Assembly: GCA_964059195.1 (NCBI GenBank) | Contig: CAXKWD010000010.1 | Location: forward strand, 1,680,001-1,744,000 | Reading direction: 5' to 3' | Length of the DNA stretch: 64,000 bases | Origin: Ectobius pallidus | Taxonomy: Eukaryota; Arthropoda; Insecta; Blattodea; Ectobiidae | Shown here: positions 54,604 through 64,000 of the stretch, one piece after another | Numbering within the stretch: position 1 is the first letter of the stretch | Layout: the number at the start of each line of letters is the position of its first letter | Program-made: the position numbers and the translations under genes | The notes under the pieces: model-generated | Database searches by the model: none | Told to the model about the DNA's origin: nothing | What the model saw: only the letters and a program-made list of their open reading frames with translations

Positions 54604-54762
54604 TAGTGTATCTCTATATCTATCTCATTGTATTTACTCTCTACATCCCTTTTTCTATATCCCTCTACCTCTCTACTAAAGCAATAAAAGATACCTGGAT
54701 AACTGTTTTTCTATATTTCTATATCGATTAACCGTATAAGAACAATTAATTATTATAGGCTA

Positions 54763-56025
54763 GTTTAGTTTAGTGCATTAAAGGTCTCAAGGGCATACCG
54801 CACAGTTTCTACTGATGCTGCATTGATTCTGGCCGGAATAGAACCTCTTCATTTGACGGGAATGTATAGGGCAAGATTGACTAACATCAAGAAAGGACGT
54901 TTAGATTTCGACCCAGGCACCACTGATGAAGTTGAACGCCCGGTCCATTTTCTAACTGCTGGCCACCCAGCTATAGACGCTTGCCCTGTCCAACGAAGCT
55001 GTCTGCGCGAACATGACATCCTCATATACACTGATGGATCCCGCCTCACTGCCGATGATCAGACTGCATTAGTTGGTTGTGCTTTTATCGTCTATGAAGG
55101 CGAGTCGGAAGTAGCCACTAACCAGTATAGACTCTCGCCCACATGTACAGTTTTTCAAGCGGAACTCCTAGCACTGAAGAAAGCCATAGCGTGGAGCGTC
55201 AACGGTTTGCAAAATGTTCGCATCTTGAGTGATTCTCAATCAGCACTTGCAGCTATTGACGACAAATATAACATGAATCCAATAGCAGCTGATATTAGAA
55301 AAGCAGTCTACAGTTATGAAAAACATATATGTTTAGATTGGGTGAAAGGACATATGGGGAACGAAGGCAACGAGAGAGCAGATGAGCTTGCCAAGGCAGC
55401 CGCAAATTTATCCAGTGGGTATGAGTATACAAAATGCCCTCTTTCGTATGTTAAGAAAAAATTGAAGGAGGATATGCTCAATAAGTGGAATCTACAGTGG
55501 ACAAACAGTTATAATGGACAATGGACAAAGACAGTGTTTTTTCCAACAGCCAAAGACAGACTAGACTCCAAGAATTACGAACCGAGTTTTATAATGACTC
55601 AATTTATGACAGAACATGGCAAATTCAAGTCATATTTTAAACGCTTTAAAATTGATAATTCAAATGATACTTCATGCTCCTGTCTTCACCAGAATCAAAC
55701 AGTCAACCATCTGTTATTTGAGTGCCCAGTGGTTGAACGACAGAGACACCTCTTAGAACTCCATTTTTATTTTTGCAATATAAGATTCGAACCACCTTTA
55801 ACATAAATGTTCAAAAAACAGTGTTGTTTCACACAGTTCCAGAAATTTGTCAGTGACATTTTCAAGGTTTTGTAGAGATAAGTGTTACAGATTCATGGCA
55901 AAATTATTTCATATTTCTTGTATTGATTCGCAATAACATATTTTAGTATGTATTTTGTTAAACTATAGCCCTAGCATATATTTGTACAGTAGGGCTTTTT
56001 CTCGTTGGAGACACAATAATAATAA
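54763..56025 (+). mobile_element. 5'-truncated I/R1-like LINE tail
   Basis: Starts abruptly within the region after the reverse transcriptase, runs through RNase H and a zinc-ligand C-terminus, and ends in (ATA)n at about 56010-56025. RNase H after the reverse transcriptase and a (TAA)-type tail suggest the I/R1 group. Confidence 0.7.
54769..55806 (+). CDS. LINE RNase H and C-terminal domain (partial)
   Basis: Open reading frame from a stop at 54766-54768 to TAA 55804-55806. It begins with SRAYRTVSTDAALILAGIEP, the stretch that links reverse transcriptase and RNase H in I/R1-like elements. RNase H shows all four acidic positions: YTDGS, FQAELLALKKA, ILSDSQSA, and HMGNEGNERADELAK. The C-terminus has CSC...NHLLFEC, the CCHC module of these LINE proteins. 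The frame is intact but the endonuclease and polymerase are missing, so the copy is dead on arrival from 5' truncation. There is no native start codon; TTG at 54823 is not meaningful. Confidence 0.85.
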   Translation, partial: FSALKVSRAYRTVSTDAALILAGIEPLHLTGMYRARLTNIKKGRLDFDPGTTDEVERPVHFLTAGHPAIDACPVQRSCLREHDILIYTDGSRLTADDQTALVGCAFIVYEGESEVATNQYRLSPTCTVFQAELLALKKAIAWSVNGLQNVRILSDSQSALAAIDDKYNMNPIAADIRKAVYSYEKHICLDWVKGHMGNEGNERADELAKAAANLSSGYEYTKCPLSYVKKKLKEDMLNKWNLQWTNSYNGQWTKTVFFPTAKDRLDSKNYEPSFIMTQFMTEHGKFKSYFKRFKIDNSNDTSCSCLHQNQTVNHLLFECPVVERQRHLLELHFYFCNIRFEPPLT

Positions 56026-57910
56026 TAGTCTAATCCTCTGGTCTGTACGCTTCTCTGTGTATGTTATGTAATTTCAAATGTACTATACAGCCTAATACAT
56101 TATTCTCAACTTCTAGTATTGTGCCTAAACCCTTTGATTACACGGAACCATCTTTAGGGCATCAAGTTTTGCAAAATATTAATCAGTTATGTTTACAGAA
56201 TGTGAACGTTACAATACCATTTTTAGAATCATAAAGTTTTGAATGTAAAATGCTACATAAGTATTTAAAAAAAGAAGGAACCTAATAGTCCAATCACCAG
56301 GCACTGAAAGTTGGGGTTGTCTGGGAAAAGGTCCGAAGTTAATAATTTGTTAATATGTTATATTTGGTTATTCTGTGGTGTAGAATTCAAGTTTTCCAAT
56401 TCGAAAACCCTGTGCGAACTTCAGGGCAGCCGAAAAACCCCGAAATTTTGGGTTTTTTCAGTGTTTTTCTTATAACTCCTAAACAACACGTTTCAGCCTA
56501 AAAAATCCACACAAAAGTTAAAAAACATAAAAGTTCCTATTATTTCCACTGTTCACACGTTTTCTAAAACCAAATACGTACCGAGGTTTTGAAAAATTTT
56601 CAAAATATCGAAAAACTGCAAAAAATGGAGCATTTTCCCTAGTATCTTTCATCTTTAAACATTCCTATATAAATAACCTACACAATAGAAATCCCATCCT
56701 TAATGAGATGTTCATTTAAGAATAAAGTACACAATTATCGTAGTATTAAAATGTATTCTATAAAAAATTAAATGATCGGATCGATGATGTCCTACTCGTC
56801 GTCGCATTCAATGTCCGTGTCTCACTCTTTGATGCTGGTCTCAGGCGAATGTTCTCAAGCATTTCCTGCACAATATTTGCAGATGGCTGAGTACAGGAGT
56901 CCTGCTTTTTTGCAGCTGCAAGCTTCGCTGCTACATCCTCCCATTCACTTGCTTTGTAACATGTACAACAACTTTTCTTGAGCAGCATCCATGGTTATTG
57001 TTATGGGGATCAGCCCTCGTGTTCGCGCAAGCTACATGTTTTGCTAGCATTTTTATTCATGTCTAGTTAGTCTTTCTGTTTAAACGTTCCGCTATACCAG
57101 TTCGGGCCCTGAGTCAGCAGGATGTGGCGGAGTGATACATTCTCAGCGCCTTTTTTCTTGCAAAACATGCAGCAGGTGCATAGTTTTAGTGCCCTCGTGT
57201 AGGGACGCGGCGTCATTCCAGTTTAGTCTTCAGCCAGAATCCACAGCTTACAGTTGTGCGATCGCAATCGTCCTGATTCGCGCGATTTTTACAGACAAAG
57301 GCAACAGTGCCCATTGTTCTACAACCGATAAATTCATACAAAACTTCAAGTTACAAGTTTTGTCGTGGTTACTTAATTATTTCCGAATAATAACAGTTTT
57401 CACAGCTAGGTTGATCCGTCGTCTTAGCTAGTTACTAATATTACTGTGCGTTGTGCAACAGTGATCACAGCGAAGTAATAATGCAGTGGAACTCAGTTCT
57501 ATTAATATTTCAGTATTAATCATACTACAACGGAATACAGCAATTATCCCAAGAGTTTTGATATAAGAATCAACTCTGGTGTAAATTCCGCACATTTACA
57601 TCCACGTGGCCGCAAGAACGCGCCAAAATTCAGTACATTGTTTATTGCAAGTGATGCAATCATATTTCATTTTATATGTTATTAAGTGCTTCATTCATTT
57701 CTATTATTCCTTCACGTGTGAATAAATGTGCATAGTTAAAATTACATGTATAAGGTTTGCTCCAATATTACATCTGTGGACCTCTGTTCCTAGTGACCGG
57801 CGTTATAAGTCCTTCTTGCTCTCCCAGAATGCCTGTATCTTAACAACAGGCTGGTCCTCCGCTATCAGAGATTCTGTTTACATGACCCACCTATCATTTG
57901 CTCCTACCGG
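56026..57910. other. Gene-free region
   Basis: No supported gene. A minus-strand 76-codon frame (56988-56758) with KKQDSCTQPSANIVQEMLEN has no motif known to me. Confidence 0.45.
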
Positions 57911-57914
57911 TCCC

Positions 57915-58624
57915 TTACATTTGCTCCTCTAGTTCCGGAAAGAGGTAGTCCCTTACACCTCGTTTCGTTAAATTGACAGTAACGTTTCGTAGCCAAGCCA
58001 CGTCTGCACTTGCAGATAGGTACGAATAGAATGGTACCGGGCAGCATTTGTGCAGCGGGAAATCTGGCAAGGTTGGATTTGGATTTTCCACGGAGTTGGA
58101 AAATATTCGGTAGCGAAGATCGTCCAGAGCATCTGTGTCCATGTTTCCACCGTACAGTATGACAAGAAACTATGCCCCTGCTTTCGAAATTTGGTGTGGT
58201 GTTGCTTCGTCATCTCTGAGAACTCTAACGATGTCAGACAGAGAAAGGTTTTTCTCATAAATAGTGAAAACTTTCGTCTTTCCTTGTCTAAATGGGTTTG
58301 ATGTATTGTCACACCCGCTTGCTGCATGAAGGAAGCTGGCGAAGACAAAACACAGGGGGCATTACCTCTCCCAATCTTTTGGAAATAAACGTTCTTTTCA
58401 GAAGAGCCTGATGTAGGCAGAAATATTAAGAGATCGACGTCTTCACCTGTGAAAGTAACACTATCGAAGTCAGCAGCCTTAGATATTGCAGTTTTCACTA
58501 TAATGACATCGGCATCTTCTATGGCCTGCTTAACCTCGATACCCTTTGCTGCCATTTCAGTCATCAGCTTTGAAATATAGTTGTCGTTGGACAGAAATTT
58601 TTCTTGTGACATTGTAACGGCCAT
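57915..58624 (-). pseudogene. Frameshifted member of a 'GEDxDLL' repeat-gene family
   Basis: The 5' part (58624-58330) reads FLSNDNYISKLMTEM, DADVIIVKTAI and FTGEDVDLLIFL, then NVYFQKIGRGN. This pattern (DAD, GEDTDLLVLL, a PIN/FEN-like acidic core) is familiar from multicopy uncharacterised proteins in invertebrate genomes. The sequence then shifts: another frame (58142-57915) gives LDDLRYRIFSNSVENP, while the first frame later gives NAARYHSIRTYLQVQTWLG, both expected pieces of the same family. The middle cysteine/HAFSGCDT part is degraded. Just upstream, TTGTATTTCAG at about 58628-58638 looks like a 3' splice site, so this may be an exon of a once intron-containing gene. The function of the family is not known to me. 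Confidence 0.55.
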
Positions 58625-58867
58625 TGTTAACTGAAATACAAGTTTTCTGGACTATTGCAGCAAAGCCCGGCGTTATCGTTCAGCTGCTTTTGTGTTCTGA
58701 TAAGCGACGTCACTAAGGTATCCATGGAATACTACTGTGGCATTATACCCAAAGTGTTTCTGTACGTAGTCCACGTAGGTCTTGCTCACTGACTGGAACG
58801 TGTGTGATGTAGTCTTACTCCAAAAACCTTACGCAGGCAATCACTGCACATCGATAATTGTGTCCTT

Positions 58868-59975
58868 TTTTCAATATTTTTATTAACGGCATGTTCCATT
58901 ACATCATAGTAATACTACATGCTAGGTTTTACATTCTTTCATTTCGTTTTGTCGTTCTACACATATTACTTTTATTTTACCGATGGCTTATATTTACATT
59001 ACAATAAATCAAAATTTATTTTGCTTACGAATTCAGCAAAATCTTTCCTGTTTTCTCTAATCAATTGAGCTTTCTCAGCTGGCCATTTTCCCCGTTTCAC
59101 TATAATTTTATGTTTTAGACTGTTCCTTTCTTTGGCTAATATTTTGCATTCATAAATGATATGGTCCACTGCACTGTCTGTATTGGTGCACCACATGGAC
59201 ACTCAGGTGAATCCAAGATCTTGAAGCGATGAAAATACGACCGCAATTTTCCGTGGCCTGTAAAAATCGCTGTCATGTTTGGTGTAACCGTGATGGTGGT
59301 TCCGAACCTATCCTTTACCTTGGGGAAGAATGCTTTGGTAGCTTCCGCCTTTGTCGTTGTCTGCCATTCGTTTTCCCACGTACTGAGACTCATTTTTTGT
59401 GCTTCTTTCGATAGATAACTCTTTGGAACTTTGTTGTAAATTATTTCTAGTTCACTTTCTCTTGCTGCCTCTTTTGCCAACTGATCTGCCATTTCATTTC
59501 CGAAGTGTCCTGCGTGTGCTTTTATCCAACTAAATGAAATCTTCCACTTTTCTGCTTCTAGAGTCCGAATTTTGTTTCTTATCCTGTGAATATGTTCGTT
59601 GTGGTTAGCTAAGTTATTTAAGGAGTCGAGTGTTATCTGACTGTCAGTATATATTGCAACTTTTCTGTGTTCTGTTTGGATTGTATTGAGTTCCTGTATT
59701 GCCTCCAATGCTCTTAATTTTGCCACCTGTTCTGCCTGATTGTTAGAACAGTTGTTATGTAGTCTAGATTTCAGTCTGTGCGTCAGGGCTTGTTCCGTGA
59801 ATATGGCAACACCAGATCCAATTTTACTTCCGTCCGTATATATTTTCAATGTATAATCTTCATGTTCTTCTACTTTGCTAATTACTGTTAAGTCCGCTGG
59901 ATGAGGCCAGGTTTGTAGTGACATCGGCAGATCAATTGGTTGGTTTGAAATTTCTCCTTGTTGTATTCCATTGTA
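58868..59975 (-). pseudogene. 3' half of split I/R1-like LINE (RNase H, zinc C-terminus)
   Basis: Continues the minus-strand LINE whose reverse transcriptase is at 63192-64000. RNase H shows YTDGSK (Asp 31 counted from the ATG at 59924), NNQAEQVAKLRALEAI, IYTDSQ and HAGHFGNEMADQLAK. The C-terminus has CPCG, then near 59185 a one-base frameshift moves the rest (DHIIYECKILAKERN) into the next frame, ending at 58999. The 3' end is probably the AATAAAAATATTGAAAAAA stretch near 58870. Upstream of 59924 the frame stays open to the insertion point at 59975 and resumes in phase at 63204. Confidence 0.85.
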
Positions 59976-62900
59976 ACCCCGCCATTGCCGGTCCCAAGTC
60001 CGGATGAGAAAGGGAGAGGGTTGGAGTGGATAGTCTTAACCCACTCCGTAAAACCTATAAGAGAGGAGCTTAAACACCAAGAAAGCTCACTGCGAGCATA
60101 GGCGCAGAGAAGAGGCATCCCCTCTACTATGATAGGGGGCTGTGGGCTAATCACCCGCACTCCTGAAACAAAGCGATTAAAGAAACTATTGTGAAGCAAA
60201 ACCGGACTGATACTGGGTTGACGACTTTTGGCGCTAAACGGATAACGAGTATTGGATGTTGGAATATTAGAACATTGCGAGAAAGCTCTAAACTGAAACA
60301 GATAGAGGAAGAAATGAAAAATTATAAACTCGATATTTTGGGATTAAGTGAAACAAGATGGGAAGATTTTGGAGAAATAAGAACGAAAAATGAGAACTGC
60401 TTCCTTTACTCAGGAGGAGAGGGCAAAATGGAGCATAGTAATGGAGTAGGACTACTTTTAAGTAAGAAAGCAAAGAAAAGCTTGATAGAGTGGAATCCAA
60501 TCTCGGATAGAATTATTACAGCGAGATTCCAAACAAATTTTAGAAATATCACTATAATACAATGCTATGCACCTACAGAAATAGCAGAAACAGAAAGAAA
60601 AGATGAATTTTATCAACAAATAAGTGACACCATTAAAAATGTAAAAAGAAGAGATATCCTAATATTAATGGGAGACATAAACGCTAAAGTAGGAAGTGAG
60701 AACGAAGGATTAGAACATATAATGGGAAAGCATGGTTTAGGAGATATGAACGATAATGGAGAAAGATTCATCAACCTTTGTGCATACCATGATATTGTGA
60801 TTGGAGGTACTATCTTCCCACATAAAAAATGCCACAAGGTAACTTGGGTCTCACCAAATCATTGTACAGAAAACCAAATAGATCACATAGCAATAAGTAG
60901 GAAATTTAGGAGGTCACTAATGGATGTAAGAAATAAGAGAGGTGCAGATGCCTCTAGCGACCACCATTTAGTAATAGCTAAGTTCAGACTTAAAATAAAA
61001 GCATCATACAAAAAATTTGAAGGAAGAAAAAAGAAAATCAATATAGAAAGATTAAAAGAAGAAGAGAAGCGCCTGGAATTTAAGTTGGAATTAAAAAATA
61101 GATTTGAAATATTAAATCAGGTAGAGGAAACAGATGATATAGAAGCAGACTGGGAAAATATAAAAAATACATACCTTGAAACAGGTGAAACAATACTAGG
61201 AATTAGAAATTACCAACAGAAAGAATGGATAACAGAAGGCACCTGGGAATTGATAAAAAGTCGGAAACAAGCTAAGGAAAAGTTAAACCGAAGTAAAACT
61301 AGACTACAGAAAGCAGAAGGTCAGGCAAGATACACAGAATTAGATAGACAGGTGAAGAAAAGCGCTAGAAGAGATAAAAGAGAATGGATAGAAGAATTAG
61401 CACAAAGAGCAGAAGATGCAGAAAAAATGGGAGATTCGAAGCAGCTATATGAAATAACAAAAAAGCTATCAAGGAAAAGATTTAGTAGAAATAAACCAAT
61501 AAGAAATAAGGAAGGAGAAATGTTAACAACACTGGAAGAACAACTAAATAGATGGAGAGAGTACTTCTCAGAAATACTAAACAAAGAAGAAAACATAGAA
61601 ATAGAACATTTTGAAGACATAATGGGAAACAATTCACAGATAAATGTAGACCCCCCAACAAGAGAAGAAGTCAAGAGAGCGTTAGAACAAACAAAAAACG
61701 GCAAAGCACCGGGTATGGATAATATAAGCCCAGAACTATTAAAAGTAGATATGGAAACCTCTATAAATTTATTACACCCACTGCTGGTACAGATTTGGGA
61801 AAAGGAGAAAATACCAACAGAATGGAAAGAAGGAATTATAATAAAGCTACCCAAAAAAGGCGATAACACACACTGCAAAAATTGGAGAGGTATAACTCTA
61901 CTGAGTATACCTAGTAAACTTCTTTCAAGGATAATATTAAATAGAATAAAAGATGATGTAGAATCAAGACTAAGGAAAGAACAAGCAGGATTTAGAAGAC
62001 AACACAGTTGTATTGATCTTATAAATACACTAAGAATTATTCTTGAACAGAGCAATGAATGGCAAACAGCTCTATACTTAACTTTTATAGATTTTGAAAG
62101 AGCTTTCGACTCTGTAAACAGAAAGGCAATGTGGGACATTTTAATGGAATACGGTATCCCTGTAAAAATATTGAACTTGATAAACGAGATGTATAATGGC
62201 TCTAGATGTCGAATCATTCATGAAGGAAAACTATCTGACCCTATTGAAGTAACAAACGGAGTGAAACAAGGCTGCATTCTTTCACCAACAATTTTTACAC
62301 TAATGTTAGACGCAGTAATGAGAAGGACGTTAAGAAAAAGGAAACTAGGAATACAATGGGGACTAAAGGAAAGATTAGAGGATTTAGACTTTGCAGATGA
62401 TATATGCCTCTTAGCTTCAAGATTTACAGATATGTCAACTAAGTTAAGGAGATTAGAGGAAGAAGCAAAAGCTGTTGGACTTAATATAAATATAAACAAG
62501 ACTAAAGAAATGAGAATAAATGCAAAAGTAAATAGCAATTTAATGATAGCTGGAAAAGAAATTGAACAAATTGAATCCTTCACTTATTTAGGAAGCATAA
62601 TTACAAAAGAAGGCGGATCAGATGAAGATATACAAAATAGAATTAAAAAAGCAAATGGGGCATTTATACAATTATATCCAGTTTGGAAATCTAAAAATAT
62701 TTCCAAAAGAACAAAAATAAGGATTTTCAACACAAATGTAAAGTCCATTTTATTGTATGCATGTGAAACATGGAGAGTAACACAAGTAAACATACAAAGA
62801 ATGCAGACCTTTGTAAATCGATGTTTGCGAAGGATCCTTCAAGTAAGATGGCCAGAAAGGATCTCAAATGAAGACCTATGGGAACAAACAAGACAGAAAC

Positions 62901-63191
62901 CAATAGCCACACAAGTAAAAATTAGAAAATGGGGATGGATTGGCCATACACTCAGGAAAACAGAAGGAGCAATAGTAAAAGAGGCACTCGACTGGAACCC
63001 ACAAGGAGCCAGGCGTAGAGGACGCCCTAGGACAACATGGAGGAGGTCGATAGAAGAAGAAATTCTAAACGAAAACAAAACATGGAAAGAAGTCAAAGCG
63101 CTGGCGGCCCAGAGAGAAGGATGGAAGTGCTTCACAACTGCCCTATGTTCCAGAGGGAACGACAGGAACTAAGTCAAGTAAGTCAAGTCAA
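59976..63191 (+). mobile_element. Full-length RTE-like LINE, nested
   Basis: 5' UTR of 215 bp beginning ACCCCGCCATTGCCGGTCCC, one long ORF, and a 3' UTR of under 20 bp that is just an (AAGTC)n tail. A single ORF, apurinic-type endonuclease and tiny repeat-tailed 3' end fit the RTE-like group. The 5' UTR contains the hairpin GGAGTGG ... CCACTCC (60023-60049) and the words CCGG-TCCCAAGT-CCGG (59988-60003). Confidence 0.9.
60191..63172 (+). CDS. RTE-like LINE endonuclease-reverse transcriptase
   Basis: 993 residues, uninterrupted. An apurinic-type endonuclease (about 18-262) shows GCWNIRTL, LGLSETRW, QCYAPT, MGDINAKVG and SDHHLV (256-261), covering the metal- and phosphate-binding residues. After a basic, coiled-coil-like linker, the reverse transcriptase (about 480-760) shows KNGKAPGMDNISPELL, GFRRQHSCIDL, FIDFERAFDSVNR, GVKQGCILSP and FADD (734-737). 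The C-terminus has LLYACETWRV, RKWGWIGHTLRK and GRRRRGRPRTTWRR variants, the block seen in RTE/BovB-like proteins. It nicks target DNA and reverse-transcribes its own RNA there. All motifs are intact and the target duplication is perfect, so this is a young, potentially active copy. Clade is by motif style only. Confidence 0.92.
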   Translation: MKQNRTDTGLTTFGAKRITSIGCWNIRTLRESSKLKQIEEEMKNYKLDILGLSETRWEDFGEIRTKNENCFLYSGGEGKMEHSNGVGLLLSKKAKKSLIEWNPISDRIITARFQTNFRNITIIQCYAPTEIAETERKDEFYQQISDTIKNVKRRDILILMGDINAKVGSENEGLEHIMGKHGLGDMNDNGERFINLCAYHDIVIGGTIFPHKKCHKVTWVSPNHCTENQIDHIAISRKFRRSLMDVRNKRGADASSDHHLVIAKFRLKIKASYKKFEGRKKKINIERLKEEEKRLEFKLELKNRFEILNQVEETDDIEADWENIKNTYLETGETILGIRNYQQKEWITEGTWELIKSRKQAKEKLNRSKTRLQKAEGQARYTELDRQVKKSARRDKREWIEELAQRAEDAEKMGDSKQLYEITKKLSRKRFSRNKPIRNKEGEMLTTLEEQLNRWREYFSEILNKEENIEIEHFEDIMGNNSQINVDPPTREEVKRALEQTKNGKAPGMDNISPELLKVDMETSINLLHPLLVQIWEKEKIPTEWKEGIIIKLPKKGDNTHCKNWRGITLLSIPSKLLSRIILNRIKDDVESRLRKEQAGFRRQHSCIDLINTLRIILEQSNEWQTALYLTFIDFERAFDSVNRKAMWDILMEYGIPVKILNLINEMYNGSRCRIIHEGKLSDPIEVTNGVKQGCILSPTIFTLMLDAVMRRTLRKRKLGIQWGLKERLEDLDFADDICLLASRFTDMSTKLRRLEEEAKAVGLNININKTKEMRINAKVNSNLMIAGKEIEQIESFTYLGSIITKEGGSDEDIQNRIKKANGAFIQLYPVWKSKNISKRTKIRIFNTNVKSILLYACETWRVTQVNIQRMQTFVNRCLRRILQVRWPERISNEDLWEQTRQKPIATQVKIRKWGWIGHTLRKTEGAIVKEALDWNPQGARRRGRPRTTWRRSIEEEILNENKTWKEVKALAAQREGWKCFTTALCSRGNDRN

Positions 63192-64000
63192 GTATTCCAT
63201 TGTATAATATGACTGCTTCCTCTAACTTGATGATTATTGGACTTAATCCTATTATCATGCACAATGCTTCATTTGACGTGGTTCGGAAAGCTTTGGCAAT
63301 TCGTATGTTCATGAGTCTTTGCACCCTCTTGTACTTTGTCCGGTTGTACTGTCTTGTCAAAGCATCTATCCAAACTGGAGCTCCATACAGCAGTAGGGGT
63401 AGTATTGCTCCTTTGTAGATTGTTTTCAATGCTTGAGAGCCCAGTCCCCAGCGTATTTTCGCGGATTTAGCTAGAACATGAATTAGCTTGGAGCATCTTG
63501 CAGTGGCGTAATCTATGTGAGCATTGAAGTTAAATCTGGAATCTATGACTATACCGAGGTATTTCACTTGGTCTACTTGTTCAAGTTGCTTGTTGTTGAG
63601 ATAAATAGTCAGTTCCTTTTCGTCTTGCCGATTTTACTTGGTTATCATCATAACTCTGGACTTATTTTCATTAAAACATATTTTATTGTTTCTAGATCAT
63701 TTTTCAATTTTCTGCATTTCTATATTAACATAGTTTTCTACCTCATCTTTGCTTCTTCCTGCTGTCAGTAAGATGAAATCATCAGCGAAAGCCATAACTC
63801 TGGTATGCTTCGTATATTCTTGGTTGAGAAGTGAATTGTATTGTAAAATCCAAAAGACTGGTCCACAACAGGATCCTTGTGGGCATCCTCTGGTTACTAC
63901 ATTCTCCATTTGGATGTTGTTAGTTGACAGAACAGCAGATCGGTCATTAAAGTAGCTCTAGGTCAGAGTAAACAAGTTTTTAGGGCAGTTGAATTGTCTC
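63192..64000 (-). pseudogene. 5' part of split I/R1-like LINE (reverse transcriptase)
   Basis: On the minus strand from the right edge: YFNDRSAVLSTNN, GCPQGSCCGP and AFADDFILLT (63909-63697), then YLGIVIDSRFNFNAHIDYAT and LPLLLYGAPVW (63567-63205). All are in one frame but interrupted by TGA at 63697-63699 and TAA at 63634-63636, with a further TAG near 63955. The reverse transcriptase is therefore dead. The upstream portion lies outside the window. The frame crosses the LINE insertion site at 63192-63204 in phase with the RNase H part at 59975. Confidence 0.85.

Larger units (their letters stand above)
59963..63204. repeat. 13-bp target duplication around the nested LINE
   Basis: GTATTCCATTGTA at 59963-59975 and 63192-63204, perfect. 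Collapsing one copy joins the two halves of the minus-strand LINE in frame. Confidence 0.95.

Noticed and set aside
61321..62217. 298-codon minus-strand frame across the RTE-like LINE
   Set aside because: Shadow of the plus-strand reverse transcriptase, caused by its A-rich coding strand.

Overview
The window reads as a gene-poor, transposon-dense stretch of an animal nuclear genome. It is AT-rich and contains no intact host gene that I recognise. The repeat types (Ty3/Gypsy elements, RTE-like and I/R1-like LINEs, hAT, mariner and Harbinger-like DNA elements, tRNA-derived SINEs) point to an arthropod, most likely an insect with a large genome. A cockroach or termite relative is a guess from overall flavour only.

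Layout. 1-456: start of a charged 23-residue-repeat ORF (minus), running off the left edge. 3653-13090: intact-looking Ty3/Gypsy element A with apparently identical 1,227-bp LTRs, a 4-bp target duplication, and separate gag and pol. 13.1-23.2 kb: decayed LINE pieces, tRNA-derived SINEs, a degenerate satellite-like block and a 1.17-kb hAT deletion derivative. 23.2-31.2 kb: palindromic TAACTTGTTAC repeats, a Harbinger-like element with TTA duplications, a large fold-back, more tRNA-like heads, a hAT C-terminal fragment, and a GC-rich block resembling a heat-shock-type promoter. 31248-34831: a second hAT remnant carrying a nested 5'-truncated LINE. 38073-49739: Ty3/Gypsy element B (11.7 kb) with 2.46-kb LTRs full of 109/115-bp tandem repeats. 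49.7-58.7 kb: simple repeats, an internally deleted mariner, an I/R1-like LINE tail, and a frameshifted member of an unnamed family. 58.9 kb to the right edge: a minus-strand I/R1-like LINE split by a full-length plus-strand RTE-like LINE with a 13-bp target duplication.

How the parts work. Each LTR element encodes Gag (particle protein, RNA binding) and Pol (protease, reverse transcriptase, RNase H, integrase). They solve the Gag/Pol ratio problem differently. In B, gag and pol share one frame broken only by UGA in the context UGA-CUAG, a known stop-codon readthrough signal. In A, a stop just upstream of the pol ATG blocks Gag-Pol fusion by frameshifting into the pol frame, so pol must start independently. 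B also has Glu in place of the second catalytic Asp of the reverse transcriptase box (YLDE). The non-autonomous SINEs and deleted DNA elements carry only cis-acting ends.

The most notable signals are the UGA-CUAG junction, the YLDE box, the unusual gag/pol spacing of A, and several nested insertions whose target duplications can be read exactly.
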